DNA of 64,000 nucleotides from Incurvaria masculella (GCA_946894095.1 OX335641.1:8140501-8204500); one strand, 5' to 3'. Counted from the stretch's first letter, positions 1 to 10,545 are shown. The notes: generated by a model not told the origin, from the sequence alone. Program-made: numbers and translations.

Positions 1-1
1 T

Positions 2-1555
2 TTGTTAAGAATTGTGCCTTTCTTACAAATTATTAGGGTACGAAACCGGTTCAGTCAGGATTGGTGTAAGGGGCAAGTGTTTTTATTCGCCAAGGATATT
101 ACCGAATTGGCTGAGCAACTTCCGCTTCAACCACAACAAGCTGGGCTAGTTATAGTCACAGAAAACTTTGAAAATTTACAACGATCAAGGGAATTTCAGA
201 TTGACATGGCAAAATTGAATAAAGCATTGCAATGGTTGTTGGTTAATAATGCGCTTTACAGAGATGTTCGTCCGTCATTTTCGAATTTAATAGATCTCTC
301 TGCAATAACACAAATTGCCGAGCCGCCTGTAAATATTCAACCAGAGACAATAGTAGAGCCAACACAATTTAACTCGTATACTAACATTGATGAGAATGTA
401 TCTATATTGCAAGGATCTTTTCATCAAGGAAATGAAAAATTTAGCTCAGAATCACGCGGTAAGCAATGTACAGCTATTGCAACAGTCGCCTGCACCGCTT
501 TTACGCTTTCAGATCCGAATACGTGGCGTAGAAGTGACATCGACTATATCGTTATATTAGGAGATAAGTACTATCGTGAGTGTATTGTTGCTCGAGTAAA
601 CCCGGATAATCGCGAAGTGAATCATGAGTACTTAGCTGCGACAGAGCTGATACCACGAATTATTTTTGACGGACGGACTGTAAATCTTTGCGTCAATTAT
701 GAAACAGCATTTAACGGTCATATTGATAATGACAACAGTAGCGAAGGGTTTCCTAACTTAAAAAATGGTTTACTGCAATTTTTCGAAGGAAATGCTTACA
801 AAGACGGAATAATAACTTGCAATGCTGTTACAGTAGCAGTGCATTGCAGCAATGAACAGGAAATGCCTTCATATTGGTTATTCGATTCCCATTCCCGTGG
901 TGCTAAAGGGTGTAAAGCTCCATCAAGGGGTACAGCTTGCTGCATGCGATTTACCAGTATAGAAAAGTTGTATGCCCTTTTGAGACGAAATTTATTTATT
1001 TCTAATAAAAATACTGCTACGCATTCCATAATGTTAAACGTGTATTCATTGATCCCTTTAACGATAACACCAGAACAGTTAGAAAATCTGCCAGCCGGAC
1101 AGCCGGTTATTGAGGAAGCGATCCAAAGTATCCCAGATAATATGTCGCTATCTAGACATCCAACCCAATCCCAAGGTGTAAATCAAATTTTGCTCCAAGG
1201 TCATAGCGAATCCACTACCACAGAGACGAGATATGTGTATACAACCAGCATGCTTCACAGTATTGACGAAGAAGTTCCTCATTTAAGTAACGTTGTTTCT
1301 GTCAATGACCAAGACATAGAAACTGAAGTGAGGTTGGCAGAAATCACCCGTAAAACCGCTCCTCCTTTGAATTTAGAGCGAGAACGAAGAATGGAGGAAC
1401 TGGGTTGGTATTTTTTGTTTCCTGATGGAAAAAATGGATTTGGAGAAGAAAGAGATATTTCAATCACGGCTTTGGACTATTTCCAAGCAAGAGTAATGGG
1501 TTCAGAAAAACGATTCCAGAGAAACGACTACCTTTTTTTGCTTTGTATGTTGTAG
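2..1555 (+). pseudogene. Helitron Rep/Hel protein, N-terminal part (DUF6570-like plus cysteine-peptidase-like)
   Basis: The frame is open from the window edge for 517 codons; its first codon here is TTG, so the true start lies upstream. Residues about 1-95 resemble the DUF6570 region found at the front of Helitron proteins. Residues about 130-310 look like a papain-fold cysteine peptidase: a Cys in GKQCTAIA (C156, codon 467-469) and an Asp-Ser-His triplet in WLFDSHSRG (D295, H297). A nucleophilic Cys early and a D-x-H pair about 140 residues later is the arrangement in viral tegument-type deubiquitinases; that assignment is inference from motif spacing only. The frame ends at a TAG (1553-1555) just after a run of seven T, where the Rep region continues in another frame, so a one-base slip is likely. 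Confidence 0.8.
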
Positions 1556-2115
1556 AATATTTTCGTGCCAAATCCAGCGTTTCGGTTTCCTGTAGAATGC
1601 GACAAGGTTACGGGGAACGAACACCTCAAGGATTAGTCGAGAATATGCACCTAACTATGAGGAATATAAGAGGTTCTGCTTCCTATTGGAGACGGTGTTG
1701 TTCGGAATTGATTGCTATGGTTAGGAGTCTCGGAGCTCCTACTTGGTTCTTGACTTTGTCTTGTAACGATTTAAATTGGCCAGACATGACCAAAGCGTTA
1801 CTTATTGCTGACGGTGGTGATTTGTGTAACGCCGAAGCATTGTCATTTTGAGAACGTTTGATATTGGTGCAGAAATATCCAGTAGTAGTTGCACGCCAGT
1901 TCAGTGTACGAGTAAATGCACTAATGCGTTACTTAAAAAATAATTCGACCTGCTTGGGAGGTCCCGTTCAGGACTATTGGTATCGGAAAGAATTTCAGAA
2001 TAGGGGCAGTCCGCATGTTCATATGTTGTTGTGGTGTGACGGGGTTGCAGATTTTTCTACCACGGATGGCATAGCTGCAATTGAAAAAAATTGTATCTTG
2101 CTCTTTAAATCCTGA
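1543..2115 (+). pseudogene. Helitron Rep nuclease, motif 1 and HUH motif, with in-frame stop
   Basis: This middle piece continues the Helitron protein in frame 1. It carries the Helitron-like N region, Rep motif 1 (PTWFLTLSCNDLNW) and the metal-binding HUH motif as PHVHMLLW, with His codons at 2014-2016 and 2020-2022. Rep nicks one strand and becomes joined to DNA through tyrosines of the next piece. A TGA at 1849-1851 interrupts the frame between motif 1 and HUH, and the protein matches the family again directly after it. The piece ends at 2115 because the frame shifts at an A-rich run near 2082-2088, where the next piece takes over. Confidence 0.88.
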
Positions 2116-4747
2116 TGACCCATTGCTGCGCAATTTGGTTGAAAATGTACAAATACATAAACACACAGCCACCTGTCACAAAAACCGCAATGACAGTTGC
2201 TGTCGATTTGGATTTCCTAAAGCACCAGCAAACATTACAACGTGTTTAGGACCTGATGAAGCTTTGTCAAATAACGGCCGATTTTGTATTTTGAAAAGAA
2301 CGCCCTCTGAGACTATGGTCAATAATTACAACCCCGAACTCCTTTCTCTATGGAAGGGAAACATGGACATACAGCCATGTGGCAGCGTTACGGCAGTCGC
2401 GTATTATGTGGCGAAGTATGCTAGTAAATGTGAGCCACATGATACTGGAGAAGTAATTCGGGAAGCAATTACAAAAGCAAAGGGAAGCGGTGGCGCCGTA
2501 TGGAACCAGTTGTTTGCCGTCTCAATGGCCATTCTTTCACAGCGGTTGGTCAGCGCTTCCGAATGTGCATACCGTCTTTGCCACCTTCCACTGAAAATGA
2601 GTAGCCGCAAAGCAATATTTGTTAACAGCTGTAAACCAGAAGAACGATTCCGGCTGCTACGTTTTGAAGGAGATGAAACAACAATTTACAACAATATTTT
2701 CGATCGTTACGTGCTCAGGCCTGATGTTCTAGAGGACATTAGTCTCGCTGAATTTTCCGTCCGCTATGAGACTGTATCTTTTTCAACATGGGCTGAGGAT
2801 GATGGCGACATAGAGATGAGACATACTGAAAACCCGCCGTTAAGATACATCAAATTGAGAGACAATTCACGAATGCGCATCCGCAATAAACCGGCAGTAT
2901 TACGCACGCGGTATTATACTCTCAACAGTGACAAAGAGGCTTATTATTATAACCTGCTTGTTTGCCATATTCCGTTTAGAAATGAGAATGAACTTTTATT
3001 AGAAGGAGAATCTGCAGAACAATGTTTTTTAAGACGACAGGGCGAGTTAAGACCACTTCTCAACGATGTTAGTTCTGAAGAATTTGCTCATGCAGAGCAA
3101 GTAATACAACAAGCACTCGCTCAAGCAGCTGCATTGAATGCCGTGCGTGATTCGCATGCCGATGGTGCCCAAAACGAGCCACTTATGTGTGCCGACGAAC
3201 ATATTATACATGACCATGATGACTACTGCGATGATATCGATCAACGCGCAGTAATGACAGATGATGAATTTTTTGGCAATATACGCGGGTTGAATGTTCA
3301 GCAAACCAATTTGTTCCATAAAATTACACAGGCTATTCGAAACGATCTAAACGGCAAGGACGAAAGATTATTACTATTTATTACCGGTGGAGCAGGAAGC
3401 GGCAAATCTTTCGTCCTGAAATTGCTGGTAGAGCATATCAAGCGATGTTATGCTCCTACTGTAGACTCGTTGCTCAAACCATCTTTCGTCGAAGTAGCAT
3501 CATTAACTGGAGTTGCTGCTCGTCAAATATTCGGTAAGACCCTACACGCCATTTTCTATTTGCCAATCCAAAAGGGAAATGCTAGAGCATACACTCGCAT
3601 GACTGGTCACAAGTTAGAACAGGAAAGAAGAAAGTGGCGCCATATTAATTGGTTGATCATCGACGAAATCTCTATGGTCTCGTACGAGAACCTTCGTATG
3701 ATACATCTGAGACTACAAGAATTCAAGAGCAATAATCTCTTATTCGGAGGGTTAAACATACTGCTATTTGGTGACATAATGCAGCTGCCACCTGTGAAAG
3801 GGAATTGGTGTTTCATGCAACCAGCATGGAGCTCAGCAGAAGTCAACTTATGGCACGAATTTGGCTTCTGCGAATTGACAATAAACATGCGACAACGAAA
3901 TGATCAGGATTTTATAGATGTTCTCAATCATTTACGATTTGGAGAGCTGACAACGGCAGAATTAGAGCTGTTATGTGAAAGACAGAGGATCCCATTAACG
4001 GGGAACTTTGCAGATGGTGCTGTGGTTCGTATCTGTCCCACCGTTAAACAAGTTGATGCATACAACAGTAGAATGACCGTTGCAAATGCAGCATTAAACC
4101 GAATGTATAAAATAAACGCGACTGATGAATCACGTGAAGCAGCAACCTACGGCAGAAAGCCTCCGGATAATGTTATTCCCAGCGACGTGAATAACTGCGG
4201 TGGTCTCTTACCGATGCTACTTTTAGCTGTCGAATCTCGTGTTATGTTAAGACGAAATATAGCCGTTACGGACGGGCTCGTGAATGGGGCTATGGGTATT
4301 GTAAAAGGGTTCAAATGGCCAGCGTTACGCAGAGATCAATTGGAAGATGGTGAAATGCCAGACAGCGTTTTCATTAAGTTTGATGACGAGACAATAGGTA
4401 TCAGAATAAAAGATGATAATGGCTTCGTTTCCATTCCACCAATGTGTGCTACATTCCAAGCAACTAGAGGCTATGGTGACGTTGAGCGTCGAATGTTACC
4501 TCTTATTTTATGCTGGGCTGTAACAGTGCATAAACTGCAGGGCACAACCCTCGATAGAGCAGTCATAGATTTAGGAAAAAAGAACTTTGCGAAAGGTCAA
4601 GTATACGTAGCTCTCAGCAGAGTCAAGACTTTAGAAGGAATAGCTCTATCTGATTTAGAACCCTCTAAGCTGTTAAATAAACCCCACAATGAACGAGCAT
4701 TATCAGAAATGCAACGATTAAGAAACCTAATTTCTGACGAAAGGTAA
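2081..4747 (+). pseudogene. Helitron Rep C-part (Y2 motif) and PIF1-like helicase, 888 codons open
   Basis: The longest intact part of the Helitron. It opens with the Rep two-tyrosine motif YVAKYASK (Y109 and Y113 of this frame), which cuts and rejoins DNA during rolling-circle transposition. The rest is an SF1B helicase of the PIF1 family that unwinds the strand being moved: Walker A GGAGSGKS at 436-443, Walker B LIIDE at 525-529, motif III LFGDIMQLPPVKG, an Arg-rich NMRQRN motif, and the C-terminal VHKLQGTTLD (H817-) and YVALSRV motifs. All are present and unbroken, so decay of this copy is confined to the N-half. The first ATG in this frame is not the natural start, because the protein should be continuous with the upstream piece. 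Confidence 0.92.
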
Positions 4748-4794
4748 TTATTTGGATTCAGTATTGCACCTCCACTCTTTCACGTATCACGATA

Positions 4795-5240
4795 TCTCCG
4801 AATCCACGTAGCTTTCTTTTAAGAAGAAAAACTTATTGAAATAGAATTTCCGCTCTTAAGGGGATAAAGAGGCCAAAATTAACGAACACTTGAAATCGAA
4901 CTATTGAACCTAGAACCGTAAAATTTACACAGTGACTTTCTTTTAAGATGATAACACTTAATGAGTAAGAATTATTCTAAAATCGGTTATTAAGGGAATA
5001 AAAGAGGAAAAAATAACGAATTTTCATTAAATACTTTTTATATTAAACACGAAATCTCTGGAACAGCTGAACCTAGAAATATTCTCAGCATTTATGTAGA
5101 AATGCTAGCTTAGAAAGATTTTTTTTTTATTCAGCCGTTAAGGTTGTGAAACAGGCCAAAATTAACAAATTTTCAAATCTCCACAACTACTGAATCTAGG
5201 CATGTGGAATTTACAGAGTGGCTTCCTTTTCAAGTGACAG
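4795..5240 (+). repeat. Three degenerate tandem units downstream of the Helitron ORF
   Basis: Units of roughly 125-165 bp start at about 4810, 4933 and 5101. Each opens with TTTCTTTTAAGA or a variant, has a middle like TTAAGGGGATAAAGAGGCCAA and closes with GAACCTAGAAxxxTxxAATTTACA. The same unit occurs reversed at 6415-6720. They look like subterminal satellite of a transposon. The link to this Helitron is by position only. Confidence 0.55.
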
Positions 5241-5271
5241 AAAAGATCTATAAAATCCTGATTATTATTTA

Positions 5272-5677
5272 TTGCTCTTGAATTCTTGTAGTCTCAGATG
5301 TATCATACGAGATTCGATGTCGATGATCAACCAATGAATATGGCGCCACTTTCTTCTTTCCTGTTCTAATTTGTGACCAGTCATGCTCTAGAATTTCCCT
5401 TTTGGATTGGCAAATAGAAAATATCGTGTAGGGTCTTACCGAATATTTGACGAGCGGCAACTCCAGTTAATGATGCTGCTTCGACGAAAGATGGTTTGAG
5501 CAACGAGTCTACAGTAGGAGCATAACATCGCTTAATATGCTCTACCAGCAATTTCAGGACGAAAGACTTGCCGCTTCCTGCTCCACCGGTAATAAATAGT
5601 AATGATCTTTCGTCCTTGCCGTTTGGATCGTTTCAAATAGCCTGTTTAATTTTATGGAACAAATTGTTGTGTTTGAA
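5272..5677 (-). pseudogene. Inverted partial copy of the Helitron helicase
   Basis: The reverse complement matches bases about 3300-3741 of the Helitron on the left, covering the start of the helicase, Walker A and Walker B. Most positions are identical. Differences include a roughly 10-base gap after the LPIQKGN segment and a loss of about 20 bases just after Walker B, plus single substitutions, so it cannot code. It is either a second Helitron copy inserted in reverse and then truncated, or a piece captured by another element. Confidence 0.9.
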
Positions 5678-5744
5678 TATTGAAAAATAAGTCTAAGTCT
5701 AGGTTCTAGGATAATTGGTTTCGGAGATTTCAACATGAGTGGTT

Positions 5745-5935
5745 CATGGCTAAATAAATACACACTCTGTGAACATTTCAACTGCTATTACGGTTCATGA
5801 GATAGAGCCCTGTGACAGTCGGACGGACGGACCGATGGACGGGCGCAGGGACGGACAGCGGAGGCTTAGGTTCCGGTAACCTATTAGGGTTCCGTTGGCA
5901 TCCTTTGGGCACGGACCCATAACAAGGCAAAATAA
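5745..5935 (+). mobile_element. GGAC-microsatellite repeat family, 5'-truncated copy
   Basis: Starts within the family at AAATACACACTCTGTGAA, passes CATGAGATAxAGCCCTGTGACAG, a short GGAC-rich run and AGCGGAGGCTTAG, and ends near a CCTTTGGGCACGGACCC variant. Other copies lie at 6118, 14841 (reverse), 15280, 42948 and 62290. Confidence 0.8.
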
Positions 5936-6117
5936 TGAATGTCCGGGACCGCTGAACTTCTGAATTTCTCATCCTATAAAAGAAAGCTACGTACAGCGGT
6001 TCCGGAGAGTCTTTTTCTTGCGTAAGTGTTGTATGAAAATGTATACATATAAGCTTCGTTTATGCCCTTGATAGTTGAATTTTGTAAAATCCGATGTCAG
6101 CGAGCCTTTTTATCGTC

Positions 6118-6402
6118 GTAAAAAAACCAGCCAAGTGCGAGTCGGACTCGCACACGAAGGGTTCCGTACCATCACCACCAAAAAATCACGTTTTTTGTAT
6201 GGGGCCTCCTTTAATTATTATTATTATTTTATATTTTACCTATTTGTTGTTGTAGGGGCAAAATAAATACACACTCTGTGAACATTTCAGCTGCCTAACT
6301 GATTCGGTTCATGAGATACAGCCCTGTGACAGACGGACGGACGGACAGCGGAGGCTTAGTAATACGGTTCCGTTTTTCACCCTTTGGGTACGGAACCCTA
6401 AA
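6118..6402 (+). mobile_element. GGAC-microsatellite repeat family, near full-length copy
   Basis: Begins GCCAAGTGCGAGTCGGACTC, which contains a short inverted repeat (GCGAGTCGGACTCGC), and ends GGGTACGGAACCCTAAAAA. The middle carries TTTTTTGTATGGGG, TTGTTGTTGTAG(G)GGCAAAATAAATAC, the prompt CATGAGATACAGCCCTGTGACAGACGGACGG and AGCGGAGGCTTAG. From memory, repeats of this kind in moths have been linked to RTE-type LINE ends; I cannot confirm that here. Reading frames in it that repeat Thr-Asp-Gly-Arg are products of the microsatellite and not genes. Confidence 0.85.
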
Positions 6403-6414
6403 AAGATGTCACTG

Positions 6415-6720
6415 AATATATTAATTTTCTAGGATAATTGGTTTCGGAGATCTCGACATGAGTGGGTTTCGCCTAAATGTGTTAAATTTGGCCTTTTTTA
6501 CCCCCCTAATAGTAGGATTTCCAAAATAATTTGCTACGTAAGGAATCCATTTCAAAAAAACCTACTATGACATTTCTGGGTTCAGCGGCTCCAGAGATTT
6601 AAAATGTGTACAATTTGCCCTCTTATCCCCCTTAACAGTTGAATTTAAAAACCTCTCTTACTGAGCAATCTCACCTAACAAAAAGAAAGCTATTGTAAAG
6701 AAAAAAAATCAAATTTCTGG
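6415..6720 (-). repeat. Reverse copies of the 4795-5240 satellite unit
   Basis: Read on the minus strand this contains TTAAGGGGGATAAGAGGGCAA, CTCTGGAGCCGCTGAACCCAG and ACATTTAGGCGAAACCCACT, matching the unit seen on the plus strand before 5240. A fragment of the same unit lies at about 5695-5745. Confidence 0.6.
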
Positions 6721-6739
6721 GTACATTGGTTCCGAGGTT

Positions 6740-6950
6740 GTTTGTTAATTGTACATAAGTACCGGACTACTGAACCGATTTTGATAAAAAATAAATGGGA
6801 CCAACTAGAAAGTATACCCTTTCGAACAAAAAAAGAATTTTTCAAATCGGTTCAGGGGTCTTCGAATAATCGGTGAACATACATAAAAAAAAAAAAAAAA
6901 AGATTCCGACGAATTGAGAACCTCCTCCTTTTTTGAAGTCGGTTAATAAA
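6740..6950. repeat. Repeat end with poly(A) run and GAACCTCCTCC motif
   Basis: Holds ACTACTGAACCGATTTTGAT, AATCGGTTCAGGGGTCTTCG, a run of 17 A near 6885 and then GAATTGAGAACCTCCTCCTT followed by TTTTGAAGTCGGTTAA. I know this end as a common repeat in moth genomes but cannot assign its class. Confidence 0.5.
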
Positions 6951-7174
6951 AGAAAATGCGACGAAGGCATTGAAAGCCATTCCTTCATCGGACTATCAAA
7001 AGTGTATGGAAGAATAGGTTAAGCGTTGGCGTATGTGCATCGCTTCAGACGGTTGTTACTTTTAAGGTGATAAAATAAATGTATCCGAAAATTAAAACAA
7101 CATTTTTTTATTGATTAATTCCCGGAACTTTTTGATCATAGTATGTATATCTTGAAGCTAGTTTACACATCTCT

Positions 7175-7576
7175 ATGCAGGTCTTTACTCACGTACTGTA
7201 TGTAAATGAATGCAAATCAATGCAAAAAAAGCCTTACAGATACCCAACGCACAATCTACACAATGAGAGCAATCTCTTAACAGTAAGGCAACTTTTCATT
7301 TCTTCTATACTGAACGCACATCGCTCTAAAGCTTTCCAAGCAAGCGAAATAACTCGTTCCACACATTCCTCAAATCAAATGTCAGTTCCTAAAAATGAAA
7401 CTCGTTTCGCTCAGCGTTTTGCTTTCTTTCTTGGCCCGTACACATATAACAGAATATTACCTTACAACAAATTTACTCGGACTAACAAGCATGATTTTAA
7501 ACACCAGATAAATGGGTGGTTACTAGAACAATACTACGAAAAGACAAAAAATCTACTCTGTATAGTTAGCAAGTAA
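7175..7576 (+). pseudogene. LINE ORF2 C-terminal fragment (non-LTR retrotransposon)
   Basis: A 133-codon open frame whose second half reads like the extreme C-terminus of CR1/Jockey-type ORF2: VRQLFISSIL, then RFAQRFAFFLGPYTYNRILP and FKHQINGWLL. In intact relatives the corresponding text has the form QRSxxYLGPxLYNxLP...FKxxLxxWL. Nothing upstream in frame gives reverse transcriptase, so it is a 5'-truncated dead copy. The first ATG is arbitrary. The C- and A-rich tract that follows (about 7600-7740) looks like its 3' untranslated region. Confidence 0.6.
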
Positions 7577-7804
7577 CGCCTTTAGAATATGCCTAACTAT
7601 TTTCTACAAGTCACCTTCCTTCCCCCACATTACACCACACCCACACATCCTATCACCCTGCACACATATTCCAACATCACACACAATACCTCTACACATA
7701 CACTAACACACAATCAAAGCATTTCATAACATTAAAATCACATCTTCAACAACATTAAGAATCGATTTTCATGTATTTGTTTTTAATGAGCAACCTCTTT
7801 TCCA

Positions 7805-8190
7805 TTTTTTTTTTATGTGACTGGACATGGATGGCTAATACCACAAGTTCTGTCATGGTATTACCCCAACACACCACATGGGACCTAGGTGCCATGCCAG
7901 GACCTTCCTTATATTGCACGGCTACATTGAACTGGATGGAAAACACGGACAATGTTCATTGCCGCTTCGACCATCCTTCATCCAATGCGATGGTACCAAC
8001 CCGGGCGGGATAAACCCTACCACCTAGTAAGTAAGGAAGGGGACCTACAGCTTAACGTGGAATCCCAACCATGGCCAGCCTCTCTCAACGGTCGAATGGT
8101 CACCCATCCAAGACCAGACCGGACCCAGCGTTGCTTAACTTCGGAGAGCGATCGCCGAAGTGTCGCGCCGCTGGGCCACTGAGTATTCCA
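7805..8190 (-). mobile_element. 5S-rRNA-headed SINE, near full-length copy (reference copy in this window)
   Basis: On the minus strand the element opens with a segment resembling the 3' half of 5S rRNA: CCGAAGTTAAGCAACGCTGG, then GTCCGGTCTGG, then TCTTGGATGGGTGACC. These sit where box A, the intermediate element and box C of a type 1 Pol III promoter lie in 5S genes. The body follows (GGGTTGGTACCATCGCATTG, GGAAGGTCCTGGCATGGCAC) and it ends CCATGTCCAGTCACATAAAA with an A-rich tail at 7805-7816. About thirteen other copies or pieces occur in the window. No protein is coded; the open frames over it are accidental. Confidence 0.8.
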
Positions 8191-9310
8191 TGATACAGTT
8201 AAGCATTAGTTTGGGAAAGAGGGAACACAAATGTTTGTATACTGTACCTTTATAAAATAAAATTAATATAAAATTAATTTGATTTGATCAACTCCGTGGG
8301 ATAAGAGGAAGTTTCTAATTCAGCTTGCCAGATTTGACCTACGCCCGGTTTCAATACAAGCTACAAAATTCCCAAAGTTACCTATCAGTTACTCCATAGA
8401 AATATGCAATGTAACAGAATGTTGACTTTCGGATTTCAGGTAGCTGGAAGCATAGATAATATAATATTACAGGCGGTGAAAACGGGGGCTAAACACCTAC
8501 GTTACATACAAACATGGCAAGTTGATAATAAAAAAGCTTATAATAAAAAAGTATCACAGGTGGTTTTCAGAGTTAGATTTACAAAATTTGTTCGTTCAAA
8601 CTCGATCAATTATTTGTGACAGCATTATGTTTGTTTTAATTGGTAAAGAAAAATGAAAGAAGTTTGTAAATCAGTATCTTTATTTCCTCCATTAGATGTA
8701 TATTACACATTCGGATTCGACAAAATGTTTTTATTTTTCTGTCGGTTCGATTACCTATGGGTAAGAAGAACCGGTAAGAAACTTCACCAGGTTTGTTATA
8801 GTTTATCGTTATATAAAATACACAATTAGAAAACCATAACTTGATAAAATAATCACAAACTTAAAATCACAATCACACATATACATACATACACATACGC
8901 ACACACCCTCATACCCATATCTATATATACAAACATATACTCACCCTCATATGCATAGGTGTTTAAAGTCACTAGCACTTACTAGTTTACAGTTTGATTA
9001 AAAAAAAAACAATACAACTTATATAATAGTTTACAGTTAAGCCCGCATATTAAATTTGCTATTTAAGAACCTGCCACTTAAATCACAGTCGCTAGGCTAG
9101 CGTAGGAGGCAGTGTAATAAAAGAAAAACAAAGAAGAGCTTACTTACCATTGTAGTTAAGAATATACGCTTATAATAGAGCCTTTATTTGTAAAAAAAAA
9201 AAAAAACTGTAAAATATGTTCTTATGTTCTTTTAAACTCTGTTCTATTGTGCTTTGTGCTAAACGAATTTAAATAAATAAAACATTATTATTATTATATA
9301 TTATACGTTG
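8190..9310. other. Gene-free stretch with repeat debris and a LINE-like 3' tail
   Basis: 8280-8330 and 8620-8830 share pieces (CAACTCCGTG, AAGAAACTTCACxGGTTT) with the family at 13203 and 35655. 8870-8960 is a CA-rich tract. 9180-9305 has a 15-A run and ends in AATAAATAAAACATTATTATTATTAT, like the (TTA)n end of a LINE. No coding frame is convincing. Confidence 0.5.
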
Positions 9311-9325
9311 GTATATTTTACCCTT

Positions 9326-9884
9326 GTAACCACGGGAACCGCGCGGACGCCGCCGTGGCTAGGTCGCTCTCGCCCTCTGCGTCGACCGAGCGCGGGTGCA
9401 ACCACGGGAACCGCGAGGACGCCGCCGTAGCTAGGTCACTCTCGTCCTCTGCGTTGACCGAGCGTGGGTGTAACCACGGGAACCGCGCGGACGCCGCCGT
9501 AGCTAAGTCGCTCTCACCCTCTGCGTTGACCGAGCGCGGGTGTAACCACGGGAACCGCTCGGATGCCGCCGTAGCGAGGTCGCTCTCGCCCTTTGCATCG
9601 ACCGAGCGCGGGAGTAACCACGGGAACCGCGCGGACGCCGCCGTAGCGAGGTCGCTCTTGACCTCTGCGTCGACCGAGCGCGGGTGTAACCACGGGAACC
9701 GCGCGGACGCCGCCGTAGCTAGGTCGCTCTCGCCCTCTGCGTCGACCGAGCGCGGGTGTAACCACAGGAACCGCGCGGACGCCGCCGTAGCTAGGTCACT
9801 CTCGTCCTCTGCGTTGACCGAGCGCGGGTGCAGCCACGGAAACCGCGCAGACGCCGCTGTAGCGAGGTCGCGCTCGACTTGTTG
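9326..9884. repeat. GC-rich 72-bp minisatellite, about 7.8 units
   Basis: The string ACCACGGGAACCGC (or a near variant) recurs at 9329, 9401, 9473, 9545, 9617, 9689, 9761 and 9833, a constant 72-bp step. Units differ by a few substitutions. The array is rich in G, C and CpG, unlike its AT-rich flanks. Because 72 is divisible by three, long frames stay open on both strands, each with a 24-residue repeat (plus strand GCNHGNRADAAVARS..., minus strand SDLATAASARFPWLHPRS...). I see no promoter, splice or homology evidence that either is a gene. Confidence 0.93.
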
Positions 9885-10435
9885 CTGCACCGGAATGGCG
9901 AGCGTGAGTGCCGCGCACCACGCCAGCGAGAGCAGAGCCTGTGGAAGGATAATTTATGAGCGTGAGAATCGAGCGGCTGCCTTTTCATGAAGTGTGATCT
10001 GACATTGCATTGAAGGGCGTGATGACAGCTGATTGCAAACAGTTGGATAAAGGCGTAATAATCAATAAAAAAAATATAATAAAAAACACTTCAAACAATT
10101 TCGATAACCTGAAAAGGAAATTTGAAGATTGATGTCTTCCTATTATTCGAATTTAAACTGAATTGTGTCTCGTGCATTGATTTATCAAATTGCTCATAAA
10201 AGTGCATAAATAAGTTTGATCAAAGCGTCAGTTATACAGGATGCCGTAACGACCAGTACATTAAATTTGGGAAATGCTTATGGGGACTGAAACTTGACTG
10301 AAACAAACAAAAAGTTTAATACATTTTTGCTGAATATCCTCTAAACAAAAACTTAGACTTTCCATACAAACTAATTAAATAATTTATTGTAAAAAGAATC
10401 TAATGTTCCGAACGTGGGAACGTTGAATGTACTTG
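9885..10435. other. Gene-free stretch, part of a dispersed repeat
   Basis: ATGGCGAGCGTGAGTGCC at 9895 resembles a start codon followed by a splice donor, but nothing supports an exon. 10240-10400 (ACGACCAGTACATTAAATTT ... GAATATCCT) is a diverged copy of the unit duplicated at 30070-30672. Confidence 0.4.
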
Positions 10436-10545
10436 GACATGGATGGCTAATATTACACCTACTCTCATGACATTAGCCTGACACGCCACGTGGGATGTAG
10501 GTTCCATGCCAAGGCCTTCCTTATGCACGGTTACAACGTTGCTAT
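10436..10545 (-). mobile_element. 5S-headed SINE, 3' fragment
   Basis: Contains ACTTGGACATGGATGGCTAA, CACGCCACGTGGGATGTAGG and TTCCATGCCAAGGCCTTCCT, matching the tail half of the copy at 7805. The 5S-like head is absent. Confidence 0.75.

Larger units (their letters stand above)
1..4747 (+). mobile_element. Autonomous Helitron transposon, 5' cut by window edge, coding region broken
   Basis: A rolling-circle transposon of the Helitron type. Reading left to right the coding pieces give a DUF6570-like region, a cysteine-peptidase-like region, a Helitron-like N region, the Rep nuclease (HUH then two-tyrosine motif) and a PIF1-like SF1B helicase. This order is the usual one for animal Helitrons. 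The frame changes near 1540 and near 2085 and there is an in-frame TGA at 1849-1851, so no full Rep/Hel protein can be made. The 5' end lies outside the window. No clear CTRR end with hairpin was found after 4747, so the 3' limit is unknown. Confidence 0.92.

Noticed and set aside
7771..8182. Several overlapping frames on both strands
   Set aside because: All lie over the SINE and its flanks and agree with no protein family.
9326..9884. CRISPR array
   Set aside because: Units are contiguous 72-bp repeats without unique spacers, in an animal genome.
9318..9990. Long frames on both strands over the minisatellite taken as genes
   Set aside because: Frames are open because the repeat is GC-rich and its period is a multiple of three; no start context, splice site or homology supports either.
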